A DNA stretch of 7,721 nt from Vicinamibacteria bacterium (GTDB taxonomy: Bacteria; Acidobacteriota; Vicinamibacteria; Vicinamibacterales; 2-12-FULL-66-21), in NCBI GenBank assembly GCA_025937075.1, contig JAICSD010000214.1:1-7721 (forward strand), given 5' to 3'. This document shows positions 1 to 6,309 of this stretch, piece by piece; the first letter of the stretch is position 1, and each line of letters starts with the position of its first letter. The notes under the pieces were generated by a model. That model saw only the letters and a program-made list of their open reading frames with translations, made no database searches and was not told the origin of the DNA. The position numbers and the translations under genes are program-made.

Positions 1-77
1 CAGCGCAGGTTGCACCGGTCGGTGACGGATACGCGCAGGCTGCGCAGCGGGCGGTCGAAGCGGTCGAGGACCGGCAT
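1..77 (-). CDS. moaA: GTP 3',8-cyclase MoaA, N-terminal fragment cut by window edge
   Basis: MoaA is a cytoplasmic radical-SAM enzyme that performs the first step of molybdenum cofactor synthesis, rearranging GTP to 3',8-cH2GTP, which MoaC then converts to cyclic pyranopterin. Reading the minus strand from the ATG at 77-75 gives 25 codons: MPVLDRFDRP, then LRSLRVSVTDRCNLR, with a TG- codon (probably Cys) cut at the edge. The pattern F-x-R-P-x-R-S-L-R-x-S-V-T-D-R-C-N-L-R is the well-known MoaA amino terminus. C22 would be the first cysteine of the CxxxCxxC iron-sulphur motif. About 300 further residues should lie to the left. No good Shine-Dalgarno sequence precedes the ATG, only a weak AGAGA, and a CATAAT hexamer lies just upstream. 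The gene shares the strand of the receptor gene but is separated from it by 254 bp of repeats, so it is probably transcribed on its own. Other radical-SAM families lack this exact N-terminal string. Confidence 0.85.
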   Translation of the reverse strand, partial: MPVLDRFDRPLRSLRVSVTDRCNLR

Positions 78-89
78 GGGCGTCTCTGT

Positions 90-95
90 ATTATG
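90..95 (-). promoter_or_regulatory. Possible -10 element for moaA
   Basis: On the minus strand this hexamer reads CATAAT, five of six matches to TATAAT, in otherwise very GC-rich DNA. A start site about 7 nt downstream would leave a leader of only about 6 nt before the moaA ATG at 77. No -35 match exists at the expected spacing (CGCACG at 118-113); that place is taken by the 7-bp repeat array. The call rests on one hexamer only. Confidence 0.25.
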
Positions 96-103
96 CCGCG
101 AGG

Positions 104-187
104 GGCGTGCGGCGTGCGGCGTGCGGCGTGCGGCGTGCGGCGTGCGGCATGCGGCGTGCGGCATGCGGCGTGCGGCGTGCGGCGTGC
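104..187. repeat. Tandem 7-bp repeat array, 12 units
   Basis: Twelve consecutive, in-register copies of GGCGTGC on the plus strand (GCACGCC on the minus). Ten are identical; units 7 (146-152) and 9 (160-166) read GGCATGC. There are no insertions or deletions in the array. It lies between the moaA start and the hairpin repeats and begins 9 bp upstream of the CATAAT hexamer on the moaA strand. Short perfect arrays like this commonly change copy number by slipped-strand mispairing. A plus-strand reading frame through the array exists only because of the repeat and is not taken as a gene. Confidence 0.95.
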
Positions 188-189
188 CC

Positions 190-304
190 AAATGTAGGGC
201 GGCCCTTTATGGGCCGCCGATCTGCCGCGCAAATGTAGGGCGGCCCTTTATGGGCCGCCGATCTGCCGCGCAAACGTAGGGCGGCCCGTTATGGGCCGCC
301 GATC
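190..304. repeat. Three tandem hairpin units, 41-bp period (REP-like)
   Basis: Unit 1 (190-230) and unit 2 (231-271) are identical over 41 bp. Unit 3 (272-304) follows in register, with one linker change (C275 for T) and one loop change (G288 for T), and is truncated. Each unit holds a perfect 8-bp inverted repeat, GGCGGCCC then GGGCCGCC, around a 5-nt loop (TTTAT or GTTAT). Arms lie at 198-205/211-218, 239-246/252-259 and 280-287/293-300. Both differences in unit 3 fall outside the stems. The array begins just past the 3' end of the receptor gene and could stabilise or end that transcript. On the minus strand each stem is followed by CTACATTT, a poor U-tract, so a classical intrinsic terminator is not certain. 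Confidence 0.93.
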
Positions 305-310
305 ATCTGT

Positions 311-326
311 GCCCTTCTGCAGGGGC
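311..326 (-). terminator. Weak stem-loop just after the receptor gene
   Basis: GCCC (311-314) and GGGC (323-326) can pair around an 8-nt loop, starting 5 bp beyond the receptor stop codon. The stem is only 4 bp and no U-tract follows, so it is at best an accessory to the stronger hairpins at 198-300. Confidence 0.15.
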
Positions 327-331
327 GCGCC

Positions 332-3052
332 TCAGAACATCACGCGCACGCCCGCGCGGAACGACCGCGGCGCACTCCAGCCGTTCGGCAGGCCGAAATT
401 CGGGCCGGACTGCGGTGTGAACCCCGTGGCGATCCCTTGATTCCAGACGTTGAACGCGTCGAGCAGCAGGTGAACGGATGTGCCATGGCCAAGCGTCAGC
501 GGCGCGTCCGCACGCAAATCCAGGGTGTTGGTGGTCGGTCCCCGGCGATGGGGCGGCTCGGCGGCTACGCTGACAAGTCCCTGGCCGGCGGAGCGGCCCC
601 CAACGACGACGCGTCCGCCGAGTCCGCCGCTCTGGAGTGTGTAGACGCCGCTGACACGCACGTCGGCCCATTTCGAAATGACCCCGGTTGCCAGCAGCTT
701 CACGTCGAGGGGCACGTCCCAAGTCGTGCGCCCATCTGAATTGACCGCGCGATTCGGGTTCGAGAACGTCGCATTCGGGCCCGCCGTGTTCATGCCGATG
801 TTGCTGCTGAAACCGTTGGCGAAGTTCGCGACGGTCCTCGCCCACGACCACGACCCCTGGATCTCGACATCTGCGACCCGGGCCCGTCCAATCGCCTGGA
901 CGGCGTCGTAGCTGTGGTACGCCTCGGGAGGGTTGGCCAGGACCCACCGTGCCGTGCCCGGATTCTGGAGCGTATACGCGGTCAGCGGACCACCATCGTC
1001 TGCAGTCCCGGCGACACCGTCCGGACCTGGATCGATGAATTGGAACGGCTGCCAGATCGCGTCTGGCCGTGTGATGCCGGCGATGTGCTCCCAGTCGCGC
1101 CGGATCCACTGGAGCGTGACGCTCGCCTGCCCCGTCCTGGCGTATTCCACCGACGCGACCTCCTCGCGTACGTACGGCATCCGGAAGCCAGACGCGATCT
1201 CGTACACATCGGTCGATTCGAACGTGCCCAGAGGGACCAGGACGCCTGGCGAGACGACCTGCGCCTCGATCGTGGGCGCCGAGGCGTGGGGATCGAGGAA
1301 GTCGTAGAACCCCGTTGCAAACCCTTCGTGATAGTGGCCGTAATGCGCGCGGACGATCACGTGGTGCGCGCCGGTGAGGTCCCAGGCCACGCCGATCCGC
1401 GGAGAGGTCGTCCGCTCCGACATCACGTGCCCGATGTCCTGAACGGCGCCCGAGTCGAACGCGAGGCGCACACCTGGTGTCACGGTCAGCCGTGACCCAA
1501 GATGCCAGGCGTCCTGCGCATAGAGCGTCGTCGTCGTGCCGTGAGGGCGTTTCGAAAAACCGGCGAACTCGAACGCCAGGTACGGGGCGCCGCCGAGGTC
1601 GTAGTAGAGGATTCCGCCTGTGTAGCCCCCTTCGGTGCGGTCTGCGCTGTGCTCGACTTGCGCACCGAACATGAACGTGTGTTCGCGCCCAAGGAAGTCG
1701 TCTGCGAAGCGCGTCAGCGACACCGCGGCGGACGCCTGGCGGCTGTGACGAACGCTGAAGCCTGTCGCATTGACGGATTCGACGCCGGTGAGCGCGTCGA
1801 CGTGTCCTGGCGGACCGCTTCGCCGCGCCAGAGGGCCACCGAGATCCTCTGCGACCTTGTTCATGCCCGCTCGCGTCTCGACGAGCGTGTGGCTGTCGGG
1901 CACCCATGTTCCCGTCACGTTGCCCAGGGTCTGACGGTTGTCGTCGTCCGCCAGCGACTCGGTCCGTACCAGTGGGCCTGCGTTGAAGTTTTTCCGATCG
2001 CTGTGAATCCGCTCGACGACGCCGTCGAGACGCAGTGCAGAACTGGCGGCACCGGTCAGTTTTGCGGTGAGGTTGTTCTCCGTAGTGTCGACGCTCGGCT
2101 CGTCTGGACTGCGTGGGCCCGTCGAGAATGTCGCCGGACGCGTGTTATCGCGAAACCGCTCCCACCCGCCAAAGAACCAGAGCCGGTGCCGCCGAATCGG
2201 TCCCCCGAGTTGCCCGAACCCATCCCATCTTTTCAACAACTGCAGTGGTTGGAACTGGCTTCGCACGCTTGCGGGCGCAGCGCCTCGGTTGTTCGAGAGC
2301 CAGTTGTTCCTCGAGACCTGGTATTGAGCCATGCCGGTGAACGTGTCGGTCCCCGACCGCGTGACGAGATTCATGAGCATGCCCGTGTAACCGCCGTACC
2401 GCGCATCGGCGCCGGCGCCGATCATCTGGGCTTCTTGAACCCAGTAAAGATTCGGGAACACCGCCGGCGTGCCGACGTTCGGGTGGTTGGCGCTCATGTC
2501 GTCGATCTGAAGCGGATTCCCTAACACCGCGCCGCCGAGCGCGGCGAAATTCTTCACGCCGGGCGCGAGATTGATGAGCGCGGTGACATCGCGCTGCAGC
2601 GGCAGGTTCTCGAGCATTGTCTTGCCGATCACGATCGAGGTCGACGTGCTGCGCGTATCAGCAGCAACCGGTTCGGCGGACACCGTCGTCCGCTGCTCGA
2701 ATCCGGCGACCGGCAGGACGATGTCGACCGTCACGCTGCGCCCGGGCGCAAGGTTGATGTCGGCGCGCCTCACGTTGCCGAAGCCGCGCGCGTCCGCTAT
2801 CACGAGGTAGGTGCCCGACGGCAGCCCAACGACTCGGTAGCCGCCGCCGGCATCGGTGTGCGCCGCCTGCGGCCCGCCGACGAGGGACGCACTTTCGACA
2901 TTCACCGATGCGTTGCCGATCGCCGCGCCCGTGGTGTCCCGTACCGTGCCTTCGATCGTGCCGTCCTGAATGGTCTGCGCGACCGCCGCGCACGCGAACA
3001 ACAGCAGCGCACAGAAGAACAGCAGAACGGATCGGATCGACCTGGTGCACAT
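332..3052 (-). CDS. TonB-dependent-receptor-like outer-membrane protein with carboxypeptidase-regulatory-like domain
   Basis: A 906-residue outer-membrane beta-barrel protein, probably a gated importer or sensor for a large ligand; the substrate cannot be read from sequence. Residues 1-25 form a signal peptide (RSIRSVLLFFCALLLFACA, then AVA before Q). Residues ~29-113 are a carboxypeptidase-regulatory-like Ig fold (GTIEGTVRDTTGAAI, then GGYRVVGLPSGTYLV). Residues ~120-235 are plug-like (LENLPLQRDVTALINLAPGV, later LMNLVTRSGTDTFTG), and the rest is barrel. The protein ends in FRAGVRVMF, a typical terminal aromatic barrel-assembly signal, and HLLLDAFNVWN near 861-871 is typical of this family's C-terminus. 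No clear TonB box was seen. DPGPDGVAGTADDG at 674-687 looks like a calcium-type acidic loop. I chose ATG at 3052 because AAGGGG (3065-3060) lies 7 nt upstream; an in-frame TTG at 3055 would be only 4 nt away. The ATG overlaps the stop of the upstream kinase remnant (TGATG). It resembles Oar-like receptors. Confidence 0.88.
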   Translation of the reverse strand: MCTRSIRSVLLFFCALLLFACAAVAQTIQDGTIEGTVRDTTGAAIGNASVNVESASLVGGPQAAHTDAGGGYRVVGLPSGTYLVIADARGFGNVRRADINLAPGRSVTVDIVLPVAGFEQRTTVSAEPVAADTRSTSTSIVIGKTMLENLPLQRDVTALINLAPGVKNFAALGGAVLGNPLQIDDMSANHPNVGTPAVFPNLYWVQEAQMIGAGADARYGGYTGMLMNLVTRSGTDTFTGMAQYQVSRNNWLSNNRGAAPASVRSQFQPLQLLKRWDGFGQLGGPIRRHRLWFFGGWERFRDNTRPATFSTGPRSPDEPSVDTTENNLTAKLTGAASSALRLDGVVERIHSDRKNFNAGPLVRTESLADDDNRQTLGNVTGTWVPDSHTLVETRAGMNKVAEDLGGPLARRSGPPGHVDALTGVESVNATGFSVRHSRQASAAVSLTRFADDFLGREHTFMFGAQVEHSADRTEGGYTGGILYYDLGGAPYLAFEFAGFSKRPHGTTTTLYAQDAWHLGSRLTVTPGVRLAFDSGAVQDIGHVMSERTTSPRIGVAWDLTGAHHVIVRAHYGHYHEGFATGFYDFLDPHASAPTIEAQVVSPGVLVPLGTFESTDVYEIASGFRMPYVREEVASVEYARTGQASVTLQWIRRDWEHIAGITRPDAIWQPFQFIDPGPDGVAGTADDGGPLTAYTLQNPGTARWVLANPPEAYHSYDAVQAIGRARVADVEIQGSWSWARTVANFANGFSSNIGMNTAGPNATFSNPNRAVNSDGRTTWDVPLDVKLLATGVISKWADVRVSGVYTLQSGGLGGRVVVGGRSAGQGLVSVAAEPPHRRGPTTNTLDLRADAPLTLGHGTSVHLLLDAFNVWNQGIATGFTPQSGPNFGLPNGWSAPRSFRAGVRVMF

Positions 3053-3290
3053 CAATGAACCCCTTGAATTGGTTCCGGCCGTTCACGCAACAGCACGACC
3101 TCTGTGTGCGCCGTAAAGAGCGTGTAGGCCACGCGTTGCCCGTCCGGCGCGGGGCGTATGTCGCGAAGGCCCTGCGCCGACAATCCTGTTCGATAGGGCG
3201 TACCGCCATCGGCAGGTACGGCCCATAAATCCGTCTCCCACCTGACGAACCCGGCGGTCGGTTTCGATGGCCGTCGTCAGACTGGTCCAT
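3052..3290 (-). pseudogene. Remnant of a second PD40 kinase: C-terminal end only
   Basis: From 3252 down to the TGA at 3054-3052 the minus strand encodes FVRWETDLWAVPADGG, TPYRTGL, GLRDIR, PDGQRVAYTLFT, HTEVVLL and a short tail ending IQGVH. This lines up without gaps with residues 858-912 of the intact kinase (GYTKWETALWAVAAGGG, TPHTTGL, GLRDIR, TMFTLQTEAVVL). By hand count 32 of 55 residues are identical. Further upstream, WT (TGG at 3289-3287) and SDDGH sit in other frames, matching WTADGRE of the kinase only if frameshifts are allowed, and the conserved frame is closed by a TGA at 3279-3277. No ATG opens the piece and no kinase domain is present. It is therefore a decayed, truncated paralogue, too diverged for a recent duplication of its neighbour. 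Its stop overlaps the receptor ATG, so a full kinase was probably once translationally coupled to the receptor. Read-through expression of a short C-terminal peptide is possible but unsupported. Confidence 0.8.
3060..3065 (-). promoter_or_regulatory. Ribosome binding site that decides the receptor start
   Basis: The minus strand reads AAGGGG, 7 nt before the ATG at 3052. It lies inside the coding end of the kinase remnant, so the receptor has kept the translation signal of an older, tightly packed gene pair. Confidence 0.6.
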
Positions 3291-3305
3291 GGCGGATACC
3301 GTGAG

Positions 3306-6077
3306 TTACCGCACCTGTTCCCTCGGCCGCAGCACACCTGGCAGCACGACGGCTTCGGTTTGCAGGGTGAACATCGTGAACACGACCTGACCGCCGTTCG
3401 GGTTCACTCGAATATCACGAAGGCCGGGGATGAGCAGGCCCGTTGTGTGTGGCGTGCCGCCGCCAGCAGCCACTGCCCACAACGCCGTTTCCCACTTCGT
3501 GTAGCCGTTGGGCAGGACCTCGGTCGAGGCAAACAGCAGTTCACGGCCATCTGCCGTCCACTGTCCGAGCAGCAGCGGGACGGCCGCAAAAAGGGGGAGT
3601 CCTCCGTACGGACGAGGACGCGACTTCGCCACCAGCTCGCGGGCGTTCGAACCGTCGCGATTTACCACCACGATGTGCGAGATGGCGGACGCACGTGTCT
3701 CGAGGACGAACGCAATCCGGGCGCGGTCGGGCGTCAGCGCGAGACCACGACCGATGTACATGTCCGGGGGAATGCTGAAGAGGAGTTGTTCCTGGCCGGT
3801 TTCGAGATCGAGCCTCGAAACGCCGCGCTCGTCCTCCGCGAACACCACGTGGGTCGCGTCGTCCCATTCGACGTCCCGATAGGGCCGGTGCGTCAAATAC
3901 GGCCCCGACTCCGCGCCGGTTTTCACGTTGACGACGATGAAGCCGTTTTTCGGGACGTTCGGGATCGTCCGCACCAGGATGCGCTCACCATCGGGCGAGA
4001 ACCGCGCGTTCAAGCCGATGCGGCCAGGCGCGCCGCTATTGCGTCCCACGTCCGGCAGGGCGCGTTCCTGGCCTGTGACGACGTCGTGAATACGCAGCAC
4101 GTGCCTGAACGGCCCAGGAGGTTCGGTGATGTAGGCGACCAGCGTGCCGTCTGGTGACCAGTCGGGTGAAAGATGGGTGCCGGGTCCGGTGGAAATCTCC
4201 CGAGCGCCGGATCCGTCGATGTTTGCACTCACAATCTGCGACGTCCCCTCACTCCGTCGCGCAAGCAGCGAGCCATCGGCCAGAACCCCGAGCAGTTCAT
4301 GCACACCGTTCGTGCCCGGTACTTCGGCCGGTGCGCCAACTGGATTCGCGTCGCCGTTTATCGGTACGGACCAGACTGCCGTCTCGCCGCTCCGATGGCT
4401 GACAAAGACGATGTGCCCGTTCGTCCAGAGAGGCGTCTGATCGTCTCCGGCGGTCATCGGTACGGGCTCTGGAACGCCTCGATCGACGGCAACCCTCCAG
4501 ATGGCGCTGGTGTTGTCGCGCGAATTTTGAAAAAGGAGAAACCGTCCGTCGTCGCTGAATGCCGGCGCATCCGCTCCGCCAACCCCAAAGATTCTCGGGG
4601 AACCTCCTTCGAGGGGCGTCAGGAACACATCGCGCCGTTCGCCATCAGCCACCACGCCGGCGATGAACCTGCCGTCGGGTGACCATGCAGTCGGCTCCAC
4701 CTGTTTCCCGACCGGCTGCCAGACGACGCGGCTCGATCGATTCGAAACGTCGAGCACCTGCAGTTGTTCGTTGCCGCCACTGTGCCATTCGTAAGCGATC
4801 TCACCGCCGTCCGGAGATGCCGCCGAGGCGCCGGCGTAGTGGCTCAGCACGTCACCCCCGGTGGTAAGGAGATCGATGTTGCCCGTATCCATGTGCATCA
4901 GCGCGAGCCCGCCGTTGCGGCGGTCGACGAACGGCAGGATCCGGCCATCGCGCGACGGTCGTCCAATTTTCGCCGGGGCAATCGCGAAGTCGAGCCGCCG
5001 TACAGAAAACGCCGGTTCCGTTACGAACCCCGACGTGCGCGCCAGGAACCGGGCACTGAACGCACCGGCGCCTGCGATGAGGATCGCGGCAAAGCCCGCG
5101 GCGATTGCATACCGGGGCCGCCGCCGCGCAAGACGGCGCGCAACCTCGGCGGCACTGCGTGGCCGCGCCTTCGCATCCGGCGCCAGCAGGGAGGTGAGCA
5201 CGGCGGTCAGCCGGCGTGGAAGCCGCAGCGTCGCGTCGAGCGTCGTCCCTGCCGTTCGCCGCGCCGCATGCTGTGCCGCGAGATCGGCGAACGACGACGC
5301 GGTTACCGGATAGCGGCCGGTTGCGAGAAAGTGCAGCAGCACTCCGAGGCTGTACAGATCGGACTGCACGCTCGCGGTGCCCCCGGCGAACACTTCCGGG
5401 GCGACATAGAGAGGCGTTCCGGCTTCATCGGCGGGTTCGATCGTGTGCAGCCTCAACTCGCGGCTGCTGCCGAAATCCAGCAGGATGACGCGGCCGTCTT
5501 CGGTCCGCTTGACATTTGACGCTTTGATGTCGCGATGCAGGACACCCGCGCGGTGTACCGCGTCGAGCGCGCGCGCGACCTGCAGGCCGATCTCCCTCAC
5601 GTCCCGCGCGGGCAGTGGACCATCGCGGCGGACCGTCGTGTCGAGGTCGTCGCCGCCGATGAACTCCATGGCGACGCCGATCTCGCCATCGACACAGCTC
5701 GCGCCGTACACCGTCGCGACGTTCGGATGCCGCACGCGCGCGAGTAACCGCCCTTCGCGGAGGAGGTCCCCCACATCTTCGTCCTGAGCGGGAATGAGTT
5801 TGAGCGCGATCTCGCGATCGAGCTGCGGATCGTGCGCGCGCCAGACGTCTCCGTACCCGCCGTGCCCGACAGGCTCGAGCAGTTCGAACCCCGCCCAACG
5901 CTCGGACGCGCGGCTGCCGACCGCCTGCCGCGAGGCTGCGGTGGCCTGCGTGATGGCGCGGAGCGCGTCGAGCCGCGCCCGTCCTTCTGGCGCCGTCGCG
6001 CGCTCGAGCGCGTCCCAGTCCGGCACCTCGCCGTCGAGGATCTTCGCGCTCAGGCGCTCGAACTCGGCATCGTCCAC
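3306..6077 (-). CDS. Transmembrane Hanks-type Ser/Thr protein kinase with C-terminal PD40 beta-propeller
   Basis: A 923-residue membrane sensor kinase that phosphorylates Ser/Thr on protein targets. Residues 1-60 are a variable lead. The kinase domain spans ~62-318: glycine loop GHGGYG 71-76, ATP lysine K93, alpha-C glutamate E108, catalytic loop HRDIKASN 181-188 (base D183), DFG 201-203, APE 226-228, D240 and R305. All key catalytic residues are present, so it should be active. A single membrane helix lies at ~323-345 (YAIAAGFAAILIAGAGAF), preceded by an Arg-rich stretch (RRLARRRPR), which places the kinase in the cytoplasm and the rest in the periplasm. The C-terminal part carries PD40/WD40-like blades, with motifs such as SPDGGEIAYEW (421-431), WSPDGRFIAGV, FSDDGRFLLF, WSPDGTLVAYI, FSPDGERILV, TADGRELLFAS and NPNGGQVVFTM. 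The start is GTG at 6077-6075, with GGGAG 7 nt upstream and an in-frame stop (TGA, 6083-6081) just before it. It lies upstream of the receptor on the same strand and divergent from the secreted-protein gene. Confidence 0.93.
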   Translation of the reverse strand: MDDAEFERLSAKILDGEVPDWDALERATAPEGRARLDALRAITQATAASRQAVGSRASERWAGFELLEPVGHGGYGDVWRAHDPQLDREIALKLIPAQDEDVGDLLREGRLLARVRHPNVATVYGASCVDGEIGVAMEFIGGDDLDTTVRRDGPLPARDVREIGLQVARALDAVHRAGVLHRDIKASNVKRTEDGRVILLDFGSSRELRLHTIEPADEAGTPLYVAPEVFAGGTASVQSDLYSLGVLLHFLATGRYPVTASSFADLAAQHAARRTAGTTLDATLRLPRRLTAVLTSLLAPDAKARPRSAAEVARRLARRRPRYAIAAGFAAILIAGAGAFSARFLARTSGFVTEPAFSVRRLDFAIAPAKIGRPSRDGRILPFVDRRNGGLALMHMDTGNIDLLTTGGDVLSHYAGASAASPDGGEIAYEWHSGGNEQLQVLDVSNRSSRVVWQPVGKQVEPTAWSPDGRFIAGVVADGERRDVFLTPLEGGSPRIFGVGGADAPAFSDDGRFLLFQNSRDNTSAIWRVAVDRGVPEPVPMTAGDDQTPLWTNGHIVFVSHRSGETAVWSVPINGDANPVGAPAEVPGTNGVHELLGVLADGSLLARRSEGTSQIVSANIDGSGAREISTGPGTHLSPDWSPDGTLVAYITEPPGPFRHVLRIHDVVTGQERALPDVGRNSGAPGRIGLNARFSPDGERILVRTIPNVPKNGFIVVNVKTGAESGPYLTHRPYRDVEWDDATHVVFAEDERGVSRLDLETGQEQLLFSIPPDMYIGRGLALTPDRARIAFVLETRASAISHIVVVNRDGSNARELVAKSRPRPYGGLPLFAAVPLLLGQWTADGRELLFASTEVLPNGYTKWETALWAVAAGGGTPHTTGLLIPGLRDIRVNPNGGQVVFTMFTLQTEAVVLPGVLRPREQVR

Positions 6078-6084
6078 TGGTCAG

Positions 6085-6089
6085 CTCCC
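6085..6089 (-). promoter_or_regulatory. Ribosome binding site for the kinase GTG start
   Basis: The minus strand reads GGGAG, 7 nt before GTG at 6077-6075. It decides the start, since no ATG is available nearby and an in-frame stop lies 2 codons upstream. Confidence 0.65.
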
Positions 6090-6298
6090 GAGAGGGCCTC
6101 CGTCACTGCGCACTCTGTCTCTTAAATGCCGAAGCCGCCTCTCCTGGACAGGGCTCGGCCCGTCGCGCGCCGTCGAACGGGCCGGAATAGTATCAGCGTC
6201 CCTTCGCACCGCGCGTCCGTTTTTCAGGGGGACGGCATTTAGTCAGGAAGCGGGCTGCGCAGACGCTCAGTGCGATGCGAACCGGCCAGCGGGAAGCG

Positions 6299-6304
6299 AA
6301 AGGA
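6299..6304 (+). promoter_or_regulatory. Ribosome binding site for the secreted protein
   Basis: AAAGGA lies 5 nt before the ATG at 6310. It marks this ATG as the start within a reading frame that stays open far upstream. Confidence 0.6.
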
Positions 6305-6309
6305 TACAC

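Larger units (their letters stand above)
6078..6309. promoter_or_regulatory. Divergent promoter region with mirror-image elements
   Basis: This 232-bp region serves the kinase (leftward) and the secreted protein (rightward). A 9-bp inverted repeat, TAAATGCCG at 6123-6131 and CGGCATTTA at 6233-6241, places CGGCATTTA in the sense direction of both genes, 45 nt before the kinase start and 68 nt before the other. In each direction it is followed by TGCGCAG after 10 nt (6112-6106) or 14 nt (6256-6262). The ATTTA core is AT-rich in a GC-rich region and could be a -10-like element or an operator. TAGTAT at 6188-6193 is another -10-like hexamer. No convincing -35/-10 pair was found. Confidence 0.4.

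Noticed and set aside
10..279. Plus-strand reading frame of 89 codons across both repeat arrays
   Set aside because: It is antisense to moaA at its start, and its protein is only the translated 7-bp and 41-bp repeats (AACGVRR-type units). No ribosome binding site was seen.
104..304. CRISPR array
   Set aside because: The units are immediately adjacent or share identical linkers; there are no unique spacers of regular length.
303..1907. Minus-strand 534-codon frame inside the receptor gene
   Set aside because: It is very Arg-rich with no recognisable fold and overlaps the receptor gene, whose own frame has a signal peptide, domains and a C-terminal barrel signal. High GC makes stops rare in the other frames.
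1502..2524. Plus-strand 340-codon frame antisense to the receptor
   Set aside because: Low-complexity Arg/Val-rich translation with no domain, typical of GC-rich antisense frames.
3009..3030. Receptor as a lipoprotein (LFAC before residue 21)
   Set aside because: Phe at the -2 position is a poor lipobox, and the AVA-Q signal peptidase I site just after fits an outer-membrane barrel protein.
3052..3290. Intact small gene between kinase and receptor
   Set aside because: The conserved frame has no ATG, is closed by a stop at 3279-3277, and matches only the extreme C-terminus of a much longer protein.
3267..4157. Plus-strand 296-codon frame antisense to the kinase end
   Set aside because: No motif or signal, and it overlaps the well-supported propeller coding region.
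6123..6241. Small 119-bp mobile element bounded by TAAATGCCG/CGGCATTTA
   Set aside because: The inverted repeats stop after 9 bp and no target-site duplication was seen (CTCT on the left, GTCA on the right). Regulatory sites fit better.
5794..6309. Upstream extension of the secreted-protein frame (to 427 codons)
   Set aside because: The extension is antisense to the kinase domain and crosses the promoter region. The ATG at 6310 has a ribosome binding site and begins a good signal peptide.
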